A program made the position numbers and the translations under genes. The notes beneath the pieces were generated by a model. That model did not search any database and was not told where the DNA came from. It saw nothing but the letters and a program-made list of their open reading frames with translations. Shown here one piece after another: positions 19,004 to 27,556 of a DNA stretch of 64,000 nt (its first letter is position 1; each line of letters begins with the position of its first letter). The stretch covers positions 1,550,001-1,614,000 of the forward strand of contig NZ_CP129382.1 in assembly GCF_030435705.1 (NCBI RefSeq), in the 5' to 3' direction. Origin of the DNA: Rhizobium sp. SSA_523 (GTDB lineage: Bacteria; Pseudomonadota; Alphaproteobacteria; Rhizobiales; Rhizobiaceae).

Positions 19004-21151
19004 TCAGGCCACGCGGCGCGGCTGCGCGTCGGCATTGAGCGGCAGCGCGTCTGAAACGAGCGGCAGCGCGTCTGAAACGAGCGGCAGCGCGTCTGCATCG
19101 AAAAGCGGAGCATCAAGATTGAGATCTTCGGCCGGGTTGACGAGCGCCATGATATCGCCGATCGGCACGGGGCGGCCGTAGAGAAAGCCCTGGACCTGCG
19201 AGCACCCTTCCCGCTTGAGGAAATCCAGGTGCTGCTCTGTCTCCACACCCTCCGCCAGCACCGGAATATTGAGGCTCTGCGCCAGGATCAGCGTGGAGCG
19301 GACGATTGCCGCGCTCTGCGCGTCGCGGTCCACCTTGTCGATGAAGGAGCGGTCGATCTTGATCTTGTCGAAGGGGAAGCGCATCAGCGTCGAAAGCGAG
19401 GAATAGCCGGTGCCGTAATCATCCATGGCGATCTTCACACCGAGCTCCTTGAGCTGGTTGATGATCAGCAGGGCGCGGTTCTGGTCGTCGATAATGCCGG
19501 ATTCGGTGATTTCCAGCTCAAGCCGATCCGCCGCAAGCCCGGTCTCCTGCAGGATCTGGCGCACCTTCGCAGGCAAGGTCAGATCGGCCAGTTGCTGGGT
19601 CGCGACATTGATGGCGACGCCGTAGGGCTGGGCCCAGGATGCGGCCTGCCGGCAGGCCTGGCGCAGCACCCATTCGCCGATTTCGATGATCAGGCCGGTC
19701 CGCTCCGCGATGGGAATGAAGTCCGAGGGCGGCACCCTGCCCCGCTGCGGATGGTTCCACCGCAGCAGAACCTCAAAGCCGACAACGGCGCCGGACTGGG
19801 TGTCGTTCTGGACCTGGTAGAACAGTTCCAGCTGCTTGAGGATCAGGGCATTCCGCAGATCCATGGCCAGCGCATTGCGTTCGCGCACTGCCTGGTCCAT
19901 CGAGGGGTCATAAAAGCAGACGCGGTTCGGCCCGCTGGCCTTGGCGCGATACATGGCGACATCCGCCTGCGCCAGGACCTCCTCCAGCGGCATATCGGGC
20001 TCGCGCTGGACGGAAATGCCGACGCTCGACGACACGCAGAAAATATGGCCTTCCCATTCGACCGGCCGGGAGATCTCCGCCAGCAGCCGGTTCGCGAGCG
20101 CTGTCGCATCGAACCGCCCGTGATAGCGGCGGGTGACGGCCACGAACTCATCGCCCCCCACCCTTGCCAGGAACTCATCATTCACCAGCACCGCCGCCAG
20201 GCGTGTGCCGAGCGTCTGGAGAACGGCATCGCCGGCAGAATGTCCGTGGACGTCGTTGATCTCCTTGAAGCGGTTCAAGTCGAAGGAGAGCAGCGCAATC
20301 TTGCCCGGCAGCCGGCTGGCCCGCTCCTGCAGGCTGTTGAGCTCCTCCTGGAAACCGGATCGGTTGGGCAGGCCCGTCAAGGCATCATGCAGCGACAGGT
20401 GGCGATAGCGCGCGACCGCCGCCATGGTGTTTTTCGCATCCAGGAGATAGGTCGAGGCGGCAAGGCCGAGCAGCATCACCATGACGGTCAGGACCGACAG
20501 GCCAAGTATAGCGGAGGACAACATGCCGGCCACCGGCTCGGCCACCGGCAAAAGCACGGCGCGCACCCCTGTCATGCCCGTGAAATGGGTGAGGACGATG
20601 CCGAAGATCAGCGCAAGCGCTCCGCCATATTTGCAGAAGCGGGTCAGTGGATGAACGATGCGATTGACCGCGATCGCGCCGAAGATACCGCCGAGCAGGA
20701 CGGATGCGACCACATAGCGCTCGTCCCAGACGATACTGCCGGAAATACGATAGGCCGCCATGCCGGTATAATGCATGGCCGAAATGCCGAGGCCCAGAAC
20801 GGCCCCGCCCGCCTCGGCAAGGAGGCTGCGGCCGGCGACGGCGGCAATGGCCAGTCCGGCGGTCGATGCCCCGATCGCGATCAGCAGCGAAAGCAGGGTC
20901 CGGCCGGGCTCATAGGCCGCAGCGCCCGCTCCGGTATAACCGAGCATGGCAATGAAATGCGTCGTCCAGATCGCACAGCCCCCCACAAAGCCCGCCAAGC
21001 CTGTCCAGACAAGCCTCTCCATGGCCTGGGCATGCAGGGCACGCGCAAACAGCCGCATGGTGAGATAGGAGCCCAGCACGCATAGGATGGCGGCCGCTCC
21101 CACATAGAGAGGGTCGTGCTCGGTGAACAGGCAGGTGAAAATCGAGAGCAT
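19004..21151 (-). CDS. MHYT-GGDEF-EAL cyclic-di-GMP enzyme
   Basis: The 715-residue protein has an N-terminal integral-membrane MHYT sensor (motifs THFIAM near residue 65, AMHYTGM near 128, LTHFTGM near 190; these are proposed to bind a metal and sense a diatomic gas), a GGDEF domain (HDALTGLPNRSGF, then ARVGGDEF) and an EAL domain (GFEVLLRW, ITESGI, MDDYGTGYSSL, IDRSFI, LAEGVE). Both catalytic motifs look intact, the EAL motif reading EVL, so it could make or break cyclic-di-GMP. The C-terminal tail holds a heptapeptide repeat (DALPLVS). ATG 21151 begins the first helix. It is divergent from rplY. Confidence 0.92.
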   Translation of the reverse strand: MLSIFTCLFTEHDPLYVGAAAILCVLGSYLTMRLFARALHAQAMERLVWTGLAGFVGGCAIWTTHFIAMLGYTGAGAAAYEPGRTLLSLLIAIGASTAGLAIAAVAGRSLLAEAGGAVLGLGISAMHYTGMAAYRISGSIVWDERYVVASVLLGGIFGAIAVNRIVHPLTRFCKYGGALALIFGIVLTHFTGMTGVRAVLLPVAEPVAGMLSSAILGLSVLTVMVMLLGLAASTYLLDAKNTMAAVARYRHLSLHDALTGLPNRSGFQEELNSLQERASRLPGKIALLSFDLNRFKEINDVHGHSAGDAVLQTLGTRLAAVLVNDEFLARVGGDEFVAVTRRYHGRFDATALANRLLAEISRPVEWEGHIFCVSSSVGISVQREPDMPLEEVLAQADVAMYRAKASGPNRVCFYDPSMDQAVRERNALAMDLRNALILKQLELFYQVQNDTQSGAVVGFEVLLRWNHPQRGRVPPSDFIPIAERTGLIIEIGEWVLRQACRQAASWAQPYGVAINVATQQLADLTLPAKVRQILQETGLAADRLELEITESGIIDDQNRALLIINQLKELGVKIAMDDYGTGYSSLSTLMRFPFDKIKIDRSFIDKVDRDAQSAAIVRSTLILAQSLNIPVLAEGVETEQHLDFLKREGCSQVQGFLYGRPVPIGDIMALVNPAEDLNLDAPLFDADALPLVSDALPLVSDALPLNADAQPRRVA
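19037..19093 (-). repeat. 21-bp tandem repeat at the 3' end of the GGDEF-EAL gene
   Basis: Two perfect 21-bp units (19037-19057 and 19058-19078; unit GAGCGGCAGCGCGTCTGAAAC) and a third partial unit. On the coding strand they give DALPLVS, DALPLVS, DALPL at the extreme C-terminus, beyond the EAL domain. Confidence 0.92.
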
Positions 21152-21412
21152 GATCTGACCACGGATTTTATCTTTGCAGTTCCTCTTAATGAGCAAAGCT
21201 GTATGAATGCTTGGGAGACATGGTAAATCCGCGATAACGGCCGGCACAGCCAGCAATTGCCTTGCATGGCAGGGTCATATGGTCTATGGAGCCCCCGTCC
21301 GCGCAGACACCCTTGGAGGCAACGCGGATGAAGCGCATCGGACGATGTCCTTCCAATTCCCGGAGGCTCAGGCCTCTGGCGAATTCTCCAAATAACCTCG
21401 AAAGGAATAGCC

Positions 21413-22015
21413 ATGAGCCACGCATCTTACGAGCTCAAGGCCGAGGCGCGCGAACGGGTCGGTAAGGGGTCCTCCCGTGAACTTCGCCGCAACGGTTTCA
21501 TTCCCGCTGTCATCTATGGTGACAAGCAGGCCCCCATTTCCATCGCTCTGTCCACCAATGAGGTGACGAAGCGCATTCATGCCGGCGGTTTCATGACCAC
21601 GGTTGCGACGATCGACTATGACGGCGGCAAGATCTCCGTCCTGCCGAAGGACTACCAGCTGGATCCGGTGCGCGATTTCGTCATGCATGTCGATTTCCTG
21701 CGCGTTTCCGCCGACAGCCAGGTCACCGTCGAAGTCCCGGTCCACTTCATCAATGAAGACAAGTCCGGCATCAAGATCGGCGGCGTGCTCAACATCGTTC
21801 GCCACCAGGTCGAAATGACCTGCCCGGCCAATGATATTCCGGAATTCATCACGGTTGATCTCGACGGCTTCAAGATCGGCGACAGCATCCACATCTCGGC
21901 CGTCAAGCTGCCGAAGGGCGCTGCTCCGACGATCACCGACCGTGACTTCACGATCGCCACGATCGTTGCTCCGGCTGCAGGCATTGCCGAAGAAGAAGAA
22001 CAGGCGTCCGAATAA
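21413..22015 (+). CDS. rplY: 50S ribosomal protein L25 (general stress protein Ctc type)
   Basis: The 200-residue protein is the two-domain L25/TL5/Ctc form: an N-terminal 5S rRNA-binding domain ([28 protein letters not shown]) and a C-terminal beta domain ([21 protein letters not shown]). The acidic tail EEEEQ is usual in this group. It binds 5S rRNA in the large ribosomal subunit. The ATG follows an AAAGGAATAGCC run. In rhizobia rplY is normally followed at once by pth; here pth lies about 4 kb downstream, after a GGDEF-EAL gene and a binding-protein gene. A terminator follows rplY. Confidence 0.95.
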   Translation: MSHASYELKAEARERVGKGSSRELRRNGFIPAVIYGDKQAPISIALSTNEVTKRIHAGGFMTTVATIDYDGGKISVLPKDYQLDPVRDFVMHVDFLRVSADSQVTVEVPVHFINEDKSGIKIGGVLNIVRHQVEMTCPANDIPEFITVDLDGFKIGDSIHISAVKLPKGAAPTITDRDFTIATIVAPAAGIAEEEEQASE

Positions 22016-22020
22016 GGCGC

Positions 22021-22056
22021 GCCACACGGCCTGCCACACGGCCTGCCACGCGGGCT
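22021..22056. repeat. Three 12-bp tandem units after rplY
   Basis: GCCACACGGCCT occurs twice perfectly (22021-22044), followed by the variant GCCACGCGGGCT. The array begins six bases after the rplY stop codon and lies in its 3' untranslated region. Confidence 0.9.
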
Positions 22057-22130
22057 GGTTGCCAAAGCGCGGCTTTCCGCCAGGGGAGCCGCAATCGCAA
22101 CCTGAACCGCGTGTTAGCAGAGTTCTGAAG

Positions 22131-22160
22131 AACCCGCCCGGGCAACCGCGGCGGGTTTTA
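22131..22160 (+). terminator. Intrinsic terminator of rplY
   Basis: AACCCGCC (22131-22138) pairs with GGCGGGTT (22150-22157) around an 11-base loop; the distal arm runs into TTTTA. It lies 116 bases after the rplY stop, past the 12-bp repeats. Confidence 0.8.
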
Positions 22161-22332
22161 CGTTTTGGTGATCAGCATAGAAGAAAACCCGTCGGACGGC
22201 AGCATTCCCTAGCACAACTCACATTTGTTGCTTCTGCAGTTTAGCAATGTTTAATCAATGAGTGGAACCATGGCGGCAGTTCCACAGGAGGGAGACCAGC
22301 CCTTCCCGAGCACAATGTCCAAGAGGCTTTAA

Positions 22333-24699
22333 ATGACTCGTTCGGTCGAGAGTCGTTTCATCGCGATCATTTCAGCAGCGCTGCTCATCGTAGTTGCGCC
22401 CCTCTTCACGCTGTTTTTGGCCCTGTCTTCGAAGCAGGCCGCCGAAAGCCTGCATGATCATGTCGATATCCTGGTCACGGCCAATGCCCAGGCGCTGGCC
22501 AAGCCGCTCTGGGAGCTGGATGTCGACAGCGTCCGGCAGATCACCGGAACGCTCCTGAACGAAAAAGGCATTCAGGTGGTGCAGGTCACCGATAGCCTCG
22601 GCAAGCTGGACGTCATCGAAAGCCGCGTGCGCGACGCCTCCGCATCGCTGGAGCCCTTGAGCCGGCCGGTGATCTATCGCAGCAATGACGGGCAGAGGAC
22701 GGTGGGAACGCTGGTCGTCCGCTACGAGACAGTGGGCCTCTTCTCCGCGCTGACAAGCATGGAGACCGCCTTCATCTCGATCTTCGTGATCGCCATCCTG
22801 ACCGTTGTCGGTGCCGCCATCCTCGGCAACCGGACCATGGTCATCCGGCCGCTGATGCGGCTGACGGCGGCGATCGAGGCGACGCGACGGCTCGGCTCCC
22901 GACACCATGTCGACTGGCGCTCGACCGATGAAATGGGCCGTCTCGCCCAGAGCTTCAACGAAATGCAGATCCAGCTGGAACGCGAGGAGCGCGAACTGAA
23001 GCGGGCGCACCAGCAGACCACGGAAATCTACAATCTGACCCCGGCAATGCTGTTTTCGCTGGATGACGACGACCTGATCTGGGCAGTCAGCGATTACTGG
23101 CTGCTTGCCACCGGCTATGCGCGCACCGACGTGCTGCGGCGTCCCTTTGCCGATCTGGTCGTGCCGGAGGACCGTCAGGCCTTTGCCGAGCGCAAGCGCC
23201 AGCCCCGGACCGAGGCCGGCGTCTGCGAGGTAACGCTGCGATTCCAGTGCGCCGACGGCCATTGCATGGATGTGCTGATCCTCGAGACCGGGCTGAAATC
23301 CACCGGCGACGGACTTCCCGCCTCGCTCAGCGTCATGACCGATGTGACCGAACTCAAGCAGTCGGAAATGCGCAACCACCGCCAGGCGATTTCCGACCAT
23401 CTGACCGGCCTGCTCAACCGCCAGGGTTTCGAGGCCGTGCTGGACCAGAAGATCGCCGAGGCCGACCGCAAGCAGAGCGAAGTGGCCTGCCTCTTCGTCG
23501 ATCTCGACCGCTTCAAGACGATCAACGATACGCTTGGACATGCGGCGGGCGACAGCGTGCTGCGCCAGTTCGTCGACCGCATCCGCCCGCTATTGCGCGT
23601 CAGCGACGCGGCGGCGCGGCTTGGCGGCGATGAATTCGCGATCCTGGTGACCGAAGACGATGCCACGCATCGGGCCGGCGAGCTCGCCCAGAAGATTGTC
23701 GACCTTCTGGATACGCCGTTCCGGACCGATACCACCAGCGTCAGGCTCAGCGCCAGCATCGGCCTTGCCTTCTATCCAAGCCATGCGGAAAGCGCCAGCG
23801 AGCTTCTGCAGCGCTCCGACATGGCCATGTATGCCCGCAAGCGGGACGGCAAGAATGGCGCTAATATCTACGACACCTCGATTGCCGAGCGGGCCCGCGA
23901 GCGCGCAGAGATCGAGAGCGATATCGAGGTGGCGCTGGCAGCCAACTGGTTCGAGGCGCATTTCCAGCCGATCGTCGACGCGCCAAGCCGTCGGATCGTC
24001 GGTTTCGAGGCGCTGATGCGCATGCGCCATCCCCGCAAGGGCCTAGTGTCGCCGGCCGCCATCATCGATGTGGCCGAGGAAACCGGCACGATCGGCCAGA
24101 TCGGCAGCGTGATCCTGGAAGATGCTCTGGCCAATCTTTCGCAGCTCTCCACCTTGCCCGGCATGGATCAGGCCTATGTCGCGGTCAACTTCTCCCCCCT
24201 GCAGTTCGAACCGGGCCTGCCGACGCGCCTGGTGGCGCTGACCGCCCGCTACAATATCCAGCCGCATCGCCTGGTGATCGAGATCACCGAAGCCGTGCTC
24301 ATGCACGACAATCCGGAAATCCGCACCATTCTGGAAACCTTGCACGGTTTCGGCTTCCGCATCGCTTTGGACGATTTCGGAACGGGCTATTCCTCGCTCA
24401 GCTATCTCAGCCGCTTCCCGGTCGATATCGTCAAGATCGACCAGTCCTTCGTGCGCCGGATCGGTTCGGATGCCAAGGATGTCGAGCAGAAGAACCGCAT
24501 GCTCATCGAGGGCATCAGCGCCATCTCGCACAAGATGAACTGTATCGTGGTGGCCGAGGGCGTGGAGACCGAAGATCAGTACAGGATCCTGAAGGATATC
24601 GGCATAGATTGCGCGCAGGGCTACCTCTTCTCCAAGCCGCGCGCCATCCACGAGATCATCGCCGGCGGACCCGTCACCGCCCTGGCCGTCGGCGCGTGA
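22333..24699 (+). CDS. HAMP-PAS-GGDEF-EAL cyclic-di-GMP enzyme
   Basis: The 788-residue inner-membrane protein has a first helix near residues 8-31, a periplasmic region of about 120 residues, a second helix near 146-168 (FISIFVIAILTVVGAAIL), HAMP, a coiled coil, a PAS domain (about 230-345), a GGDEF domain (SDHLTGLLNRQGF, ARLGGDEF) and an EAL domain (GFEALMRM, ITEAVL, LDDFGTGYSSLSYL, IDQSFV, VAEGVE). Both catalytic motifs look intact, so direction of activity cannot be predicted. It sits between rplY and pth, a place normally without genes, suggesting later insertion. Its own promoter is likely. Confidence 0.93.
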   Translation: MTRSVESRFIAIISAALLIVVAPLFTLFLALSSKQAAESLHDHVDILVTANAQALAKPLWELDVDSVRQITGTLLNEKGIQVVQVTDSLGKLDVIESRVRDASASLEPLSRPVIYRSNDGQRTVGTLVVRYETVGLFSALTSMETAFISIFVIAILTVVGAAILGNRTMVIRPLMRLTAAIEATRRLGSRHHVDWRSTDEMGRLAQSFNEMQIQLEREERELKRAHQQTTEIYNLTPAMLFSLDDDDLIWAVSDYWLLATGYARTDVLRRPFADLVVPEDRQAFAERKRQPRTEAGVCEVTLRFQCADGHCMDVLILETGLKSTGDGLPASLSVMTDVTELKQSEMRNHRQAISDHLTGLLNRQGFEAVLDQKIAEADRKQSEVACLFVDLDRFKTINDTLGHAAGDSVLRQFVDRIRPLLRVSDAAARLGGDEFAILVTEDDATHRAGELAQKIVDLLDTPFRTDTTSVRLSASIGLAFYPSHAESASELLQRSDMAMYARKRDGKNGANIYDTSIAERARERAEIESDIEVALAANWFEAHFQPIVDAPSRRIVGFEALMRMRHPRKGLVSPAAIIDVAEETGTIGQIGSVILEDALANLSQLSTLPGMDQAYVAVNFSPLQFEPGLPTRLVALTARYNIQPHRLVIEITEAVLMHDNPEIRTILETLHGFGFRIALDDFGTGYSSLSYLSRFPVDIVKIDQSFVRRIGSDAKDVEQKNRMLIEGISAISHKMNCIVVAEGVETEDQYRILKDIGIDCAQGYLFSKPRAIHEIIAGGPVTALAVGA

Positions 24700-25163
24700 C
24701 ACGCATCATACCGCGATCCGCCGCCGCCCTCTGCGGATCACAGGATTCGTGATCGGACGCCGGCGGAGCATCGATATTTCCTTTGCCAAACAGGCTTTCC
24801 TCGCGTCATACTGGCACAATCAGCCGGGCGGGGGGAATTGCAATCAGAAGAACCGGAAGCCGGACGAAGCGGAGCCGGACGCAGGGGCCGAAAGTCGAAG
24901 CCTCTCCATCACTGCGACGAGCGGCGCCATGCGTGACATGGCGAAGTGACGCGCAGCTTCGGGCCCGATCGGCCGCTTCGCCCCTTTCAGACCGGCATGG
25001 GTCGAGAGAGCCGCGGCGTGCCACGAGCTGGGGACGAACCGCCGGTCAGCCCGATGCTTCGAACGGGGTTTCGGGATCGGCCATTCATCATTGAGCCGGT
25101 GCGGCAGGCCGTCCCCGCAAGGTCGATCTCCTCACCGCGACAGACAGATGGGAGGAGGACAGC
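24700..25163. other. Non-coding spacer before the solute-binding protein gene
   Basis: A 464-base gap. It includes a short imperfect repetition around 24850-24880 (GAAGCCGGACGAAGCGGAGC and its neighbour) but no hairpin terminator or recognisable gene. GGAGGAGGACAGC directly precedes the next ATG. It may be part of the segment that separates rplY from pth. Confidence 0.35.
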
Positions 25164-25889
25164 ATGCGCATTGTTCTGACCTTGAGTCTCGTGCTCCTCG
25201 CATCCTTTGCGCAGGCAGCGGACCTTCGCTTTGCGACCGAACCCTACCCACCCTACGGTTTTATCGGCGACGACGGACAGCCCAAGGGTTCGGCCGTGGA
25301 ACAGGTCCGCGCCATCATGGAGAGCCTGGCACAGCCGCCGTCCTATTCGATCGAGATCATTCCCTGGGCCCGGGCGCTCGCTCTGACAGAGGAGGTGCCG
25401 AACCATTGCGCCTTCCTGGCGGCGCGCACCAGCGAGCGCGAGCAGCGTTTCCGCTGGGTCACGCCGCTCTCCGTCGACATCAATCACCTCGTCGCCCGCA
25501 CCGATCGGAACATATCGGCCAGGAGCCTTGAAGAGGCGCGCGATCTCGCCGTGGGAGCGCAGCGGGACGATTATACGGTCGGACTTCTGCAGGCCCAGAA
25601 TTTCCGCAATCTCGACCTGAGTGCCAGTTTCGACCTCACGCTCAGCAAGCTGCTCAGTGGCCGGATCGACGCCATGCCCATGGTCCAGACCGTTCTGGAA
25701 AAGCAGATGGCGGCGGGCGTGCCGATCCGCTCGATCGCCGTCCTCTCCCGCCAGCAGCTGGGGATCGCCTGCAACCGGCAGGTCCCCGAGGCGATGATCG
25801 AGAAGATGCAGGCGGCGCTGGATCGCCTGAGGATTTCAGGCGAGCAGGATCGCATCCGCCGCCAATACGGCCTCCCGCCCCTCCCCTGA
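25164..25889 (+). CDS. Periplasmic solute-binding protein (SBP family 3), orphan
   Basis: The 241-residue protein has a signal peptide cleaved after FAQA (residue 18) and a bilobed family-3 binding domain: LRFATEPYPPYGFIGDDGQPKG at the start, IIPWARALALTEEVPNHCAF, then a second lobe with GRIDAMPMVQTVLEKQM. This family usually binds amino acids for ABC uptake, but no permease or ATPase gene is nearby, so it may serve another transporter or act as a sensor. The start is fixed by GGAGGAGG upstream and by the signal peptide. The ligand is unknown. Confidence 0.85.
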   Translation: MRIVLTLSLVLLASFAQAADLRFATEPYPPYGFIGDDGQPKGSAVEQVRAIMESLAQPPSYSIEIIPWARALALTEEVPNHCAFLAARTSEREQRFRWVTPLSVDINHLVARTDRNISARSLEEARDLAVGAQRDDYTVGLLQAQNFRNLDLSASFDLTLSKLLSGRIDAMPMVQTVLEKQMAAGVPIRSIAVLSRQQLGIACNRQVPEAMIEKMQAALDRLRISGEQDRIRRQYGLPPLP

Positions 25890-26089
25890 TCCAGTACCGA
25901 ATATTTCGAAAGTCTCTGCTGCCGGCCATCCTCGATCATCCGCGCTGGAAACCCTGATCGATCCCGCCGCACCCGGGTCCCTTTATCGGCGTCTGGCATC
26001 GGCATCTGGCGTCGGCCCCTTCAGAGCAGTGCTTGACATTGCGGGAGTTTCGCGGTGGAAGGCGATCAGGCGGCAGAAGGAATGATTAG

Positions 26090-26836
26090 ATGCTTATTAT
26101 TGCGGGCCTCGGCAATCCGGGCGCCAAATTTGCCGGCAATCGTCACAATATCGGTTTCATGGCGGTGGATGCCATCCAGCGCCGACCCGGCTTTTCGGCT
26201 TGGTCGAAGAAGTTCAAGGCGGAGATTTCCGAAGGCGAGCTCGCGGGCGAAAAAGTGCTCCTGATGAAGCCGCAGACCTTCATGAACCTGTCCGGCGAAG
26301 CGGTGGGCGAGGCCATGCGCTTCTACAAGCTTGGGGCCCAGAACATTGTCGCCATTTATGACGAGCTGGATCTTGCACCGGCAAAGGCGCGCATCAAGCT
26401 CGGCGGCGGCCACGGCGGCCATAACGGCGTCAAATCGCTGGACGCCCATTGCGGAAGGGATTATCGGCGGCTCAGGCTCGGCATCGGCCATCCGGGCGCC
26501 AAGGAACTGGTGCACAATTACGTGCTTGGCGATTTCGCCAAGGTTGACCGCGATTGGCTGGACCCGCTCTTGGATGCGATCGCCGACAATGCCGACATGC
26601 TGGTGAAGAACGAGGACAGCCAGCTGATGAACAAGCTGGCTCTCGCGGTCGGGTCCAGGGCAGACGACGAGGCGACAAAACCCGCCAAGCCAGCCAAGGC
26701 AGCGAAGGATCCGAAACCGGCCGGCCAGTCGCATATCCGCCAGGCCCGCAATGTCAACCAGCCGAAGAAGCTGCCGGAAAGCGGACCTATGGCAGAGATG
26801 CTGAAACGGATGTTCTCGAAGAAGAGCGAGGATTGA
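26090..26836 (+). CDS. pth: Peptidyl-tRNA hydrolase
   Basis: The 248-residue enzyme frees tRNA from peptidyl-tRNA that drops off ribosomes. Core signatures are intact: [21 protein letters not shown] with the catalytic histidine, [43 protein letters not shown]. After about residue 190 there is a basic, lysine/proline-rich tail ([12 protein letters not shown]...) usual in rhizobial Pth. AAGGAATGATTAG precedes the ATG. It would normally follow rplY; here it starts about 4 kb later. A fragment of a GNAT gene overlaps its stop codon. Confidence 0.96.
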   Translation: MLIIAGLGNPGAKFAGNRHNIGFMAVDAIQRRPGFSAWSKKFKAEISEGELAGEKVLLMKPQTFMNLSGEAVGEAMRFYKLGAQNIVAIYDELDLAPAKARIKLGGGHGGHNGVKSLDAHCGRDYRRLRLGIGHPGAKELVHNYVLGDFAKVDRDWLDPLLDAIADNADMLVKNEDSQLMNKLALAVGSRADDEATKPAKPAKAAKDPKPAGQSHIRQARNVNQPKKLPESGPMAEMLKRMFSKKSED

Positions 26837-26991
26837 ACGGCGTGGAGACAGAGGTAGAGATACGCCCGGCTGCCGCCGACTGCTACAAGGTCATGCTCAT
26901 GACGGGGCGCGGCAGCGCCAAGGTTCACCGCTTTTACGAAAGCTGCGGCTTCATACAGAACAAGACCGGGTTTCAGATCCGCAATGACTGA
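26833..26991 (+). pseudogene. Remnant of a GNAT acetyltransferase gene (C-terminal piece)
   Basis: An open frame that overlaps the pth stop encodes about 50 residues ending CYKVMLMTGRGSAKVHRFYESCGF...KTGFQIRND. This is the C-terminal acetyl-CoA-binding end of a GNAT enzyme (the Y-x-S/K-x-GF motif), of the sort often found between pth and ychF in rhizobia. The N-terminal two thirds, including the acetyl-CoA pyrophosphate loop, are missing, and there is no good start (TTG 26833 or GTG 26842). I read it as a deletion remnant. A short expressed peptide cannot be excluded. Confidence 0.65.
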
Positions 26992-27011
26992 GGCTGGATG
27001 GCCAGCCGCGC

Positions 27012-27320
27012 CTATTCCTCGGGCTCGGCGGTGAACATCAGCGGAAATTCCGCTTCCTTGGCAAGGTCCATAGCCTCCTTGACCTTGGTCTCGGCAACGT
27101 CCTTGGTACAGACCACGACCACGCAGGATCCCATGCGATGGGCGGTGATCATCACCTTCTGGCTTGCCTCCGCCCCCATGCGGAACACGACCTTCAGCAC
27201 CAGCACGACGAATTCGCGCGGCGTATAATCGTCGTTGTGCAGCAGGACCTTGTAAAGGCGCGGACGCTCCACCTTCGGTTTTGTCGCCGTCTTGCGGGCG
27301 AGATCGACCTGATTTGCCAT
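27012..27320 (-). CDS. clpS: ClpS adaptor (ClpS2-like)
   Basis: The 102-residue protein feeds N-degron substrates to ClpAP. It has the ClpS core: RLYKVLLHNDDYTPREFVV with the NDDYT substrate-pocket motif, a long VLKVVFRM helix, ITAHRMGSCVVVVC, and the C-terminal EAMDLAKEAEFPLMFTAEPE. Alphaproteobacteria often have two ClpS proteins; the short N-terminus rich in Lys/Pro (TKPKVERPR) and the PLMFTAEPEE end resemble the second form (ClpS2) of Agrobacterium. Start 27320 fits the family. It is divergent from ychF and convergent to the GNAT remnant. Confidence 0.93.
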   Translation of the reverse strand: MANQVDLARKTATKPKVERPRLYKVLLHNDDYTPREFVVLVLKVVFRMGAEASQKVMITAHRMGSCVVVVCTKDVAETKVKEAMDLAKEAEFPLMFTAEPEE

Positions 27321-27556
27321 GAGCCAAATGATTCCCTGGACATACGAGCGCCGCCCTTTGACAGAGGCTGCGCGGGCCGCGGATGGGCCGACTTGAAAAA
27401 ACCGTGCCAGTCTCCCCATAATATAGGGACAGGCCTTGCTGCCGCAATGGCGCGGGCGCTCTATTCGGCATCGGACCCTGATCCGACCCTTGACCGTCTG
27501 GCAGCTTTCCCCCATAGCCACAGCAACACGCAAAACACAAGGACGGGTGAACCCTT

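Larger units (their letters stand above)
22016..22332 (+). promoter_or_regulatory. Region between rplY and the GGDEF-EAL gene
   Basis: The 317-base gap holds a 12-bp tandem array and the rplY terminator in its first half. The second half (22160-22332) is AT-richer and should carry the promoter of the downstream gene; a -10-like GTTTAATC lies near 22248. AAGAGG precedes the ATG by 7 bases. No small gene was seen. Confidence 0.35.
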
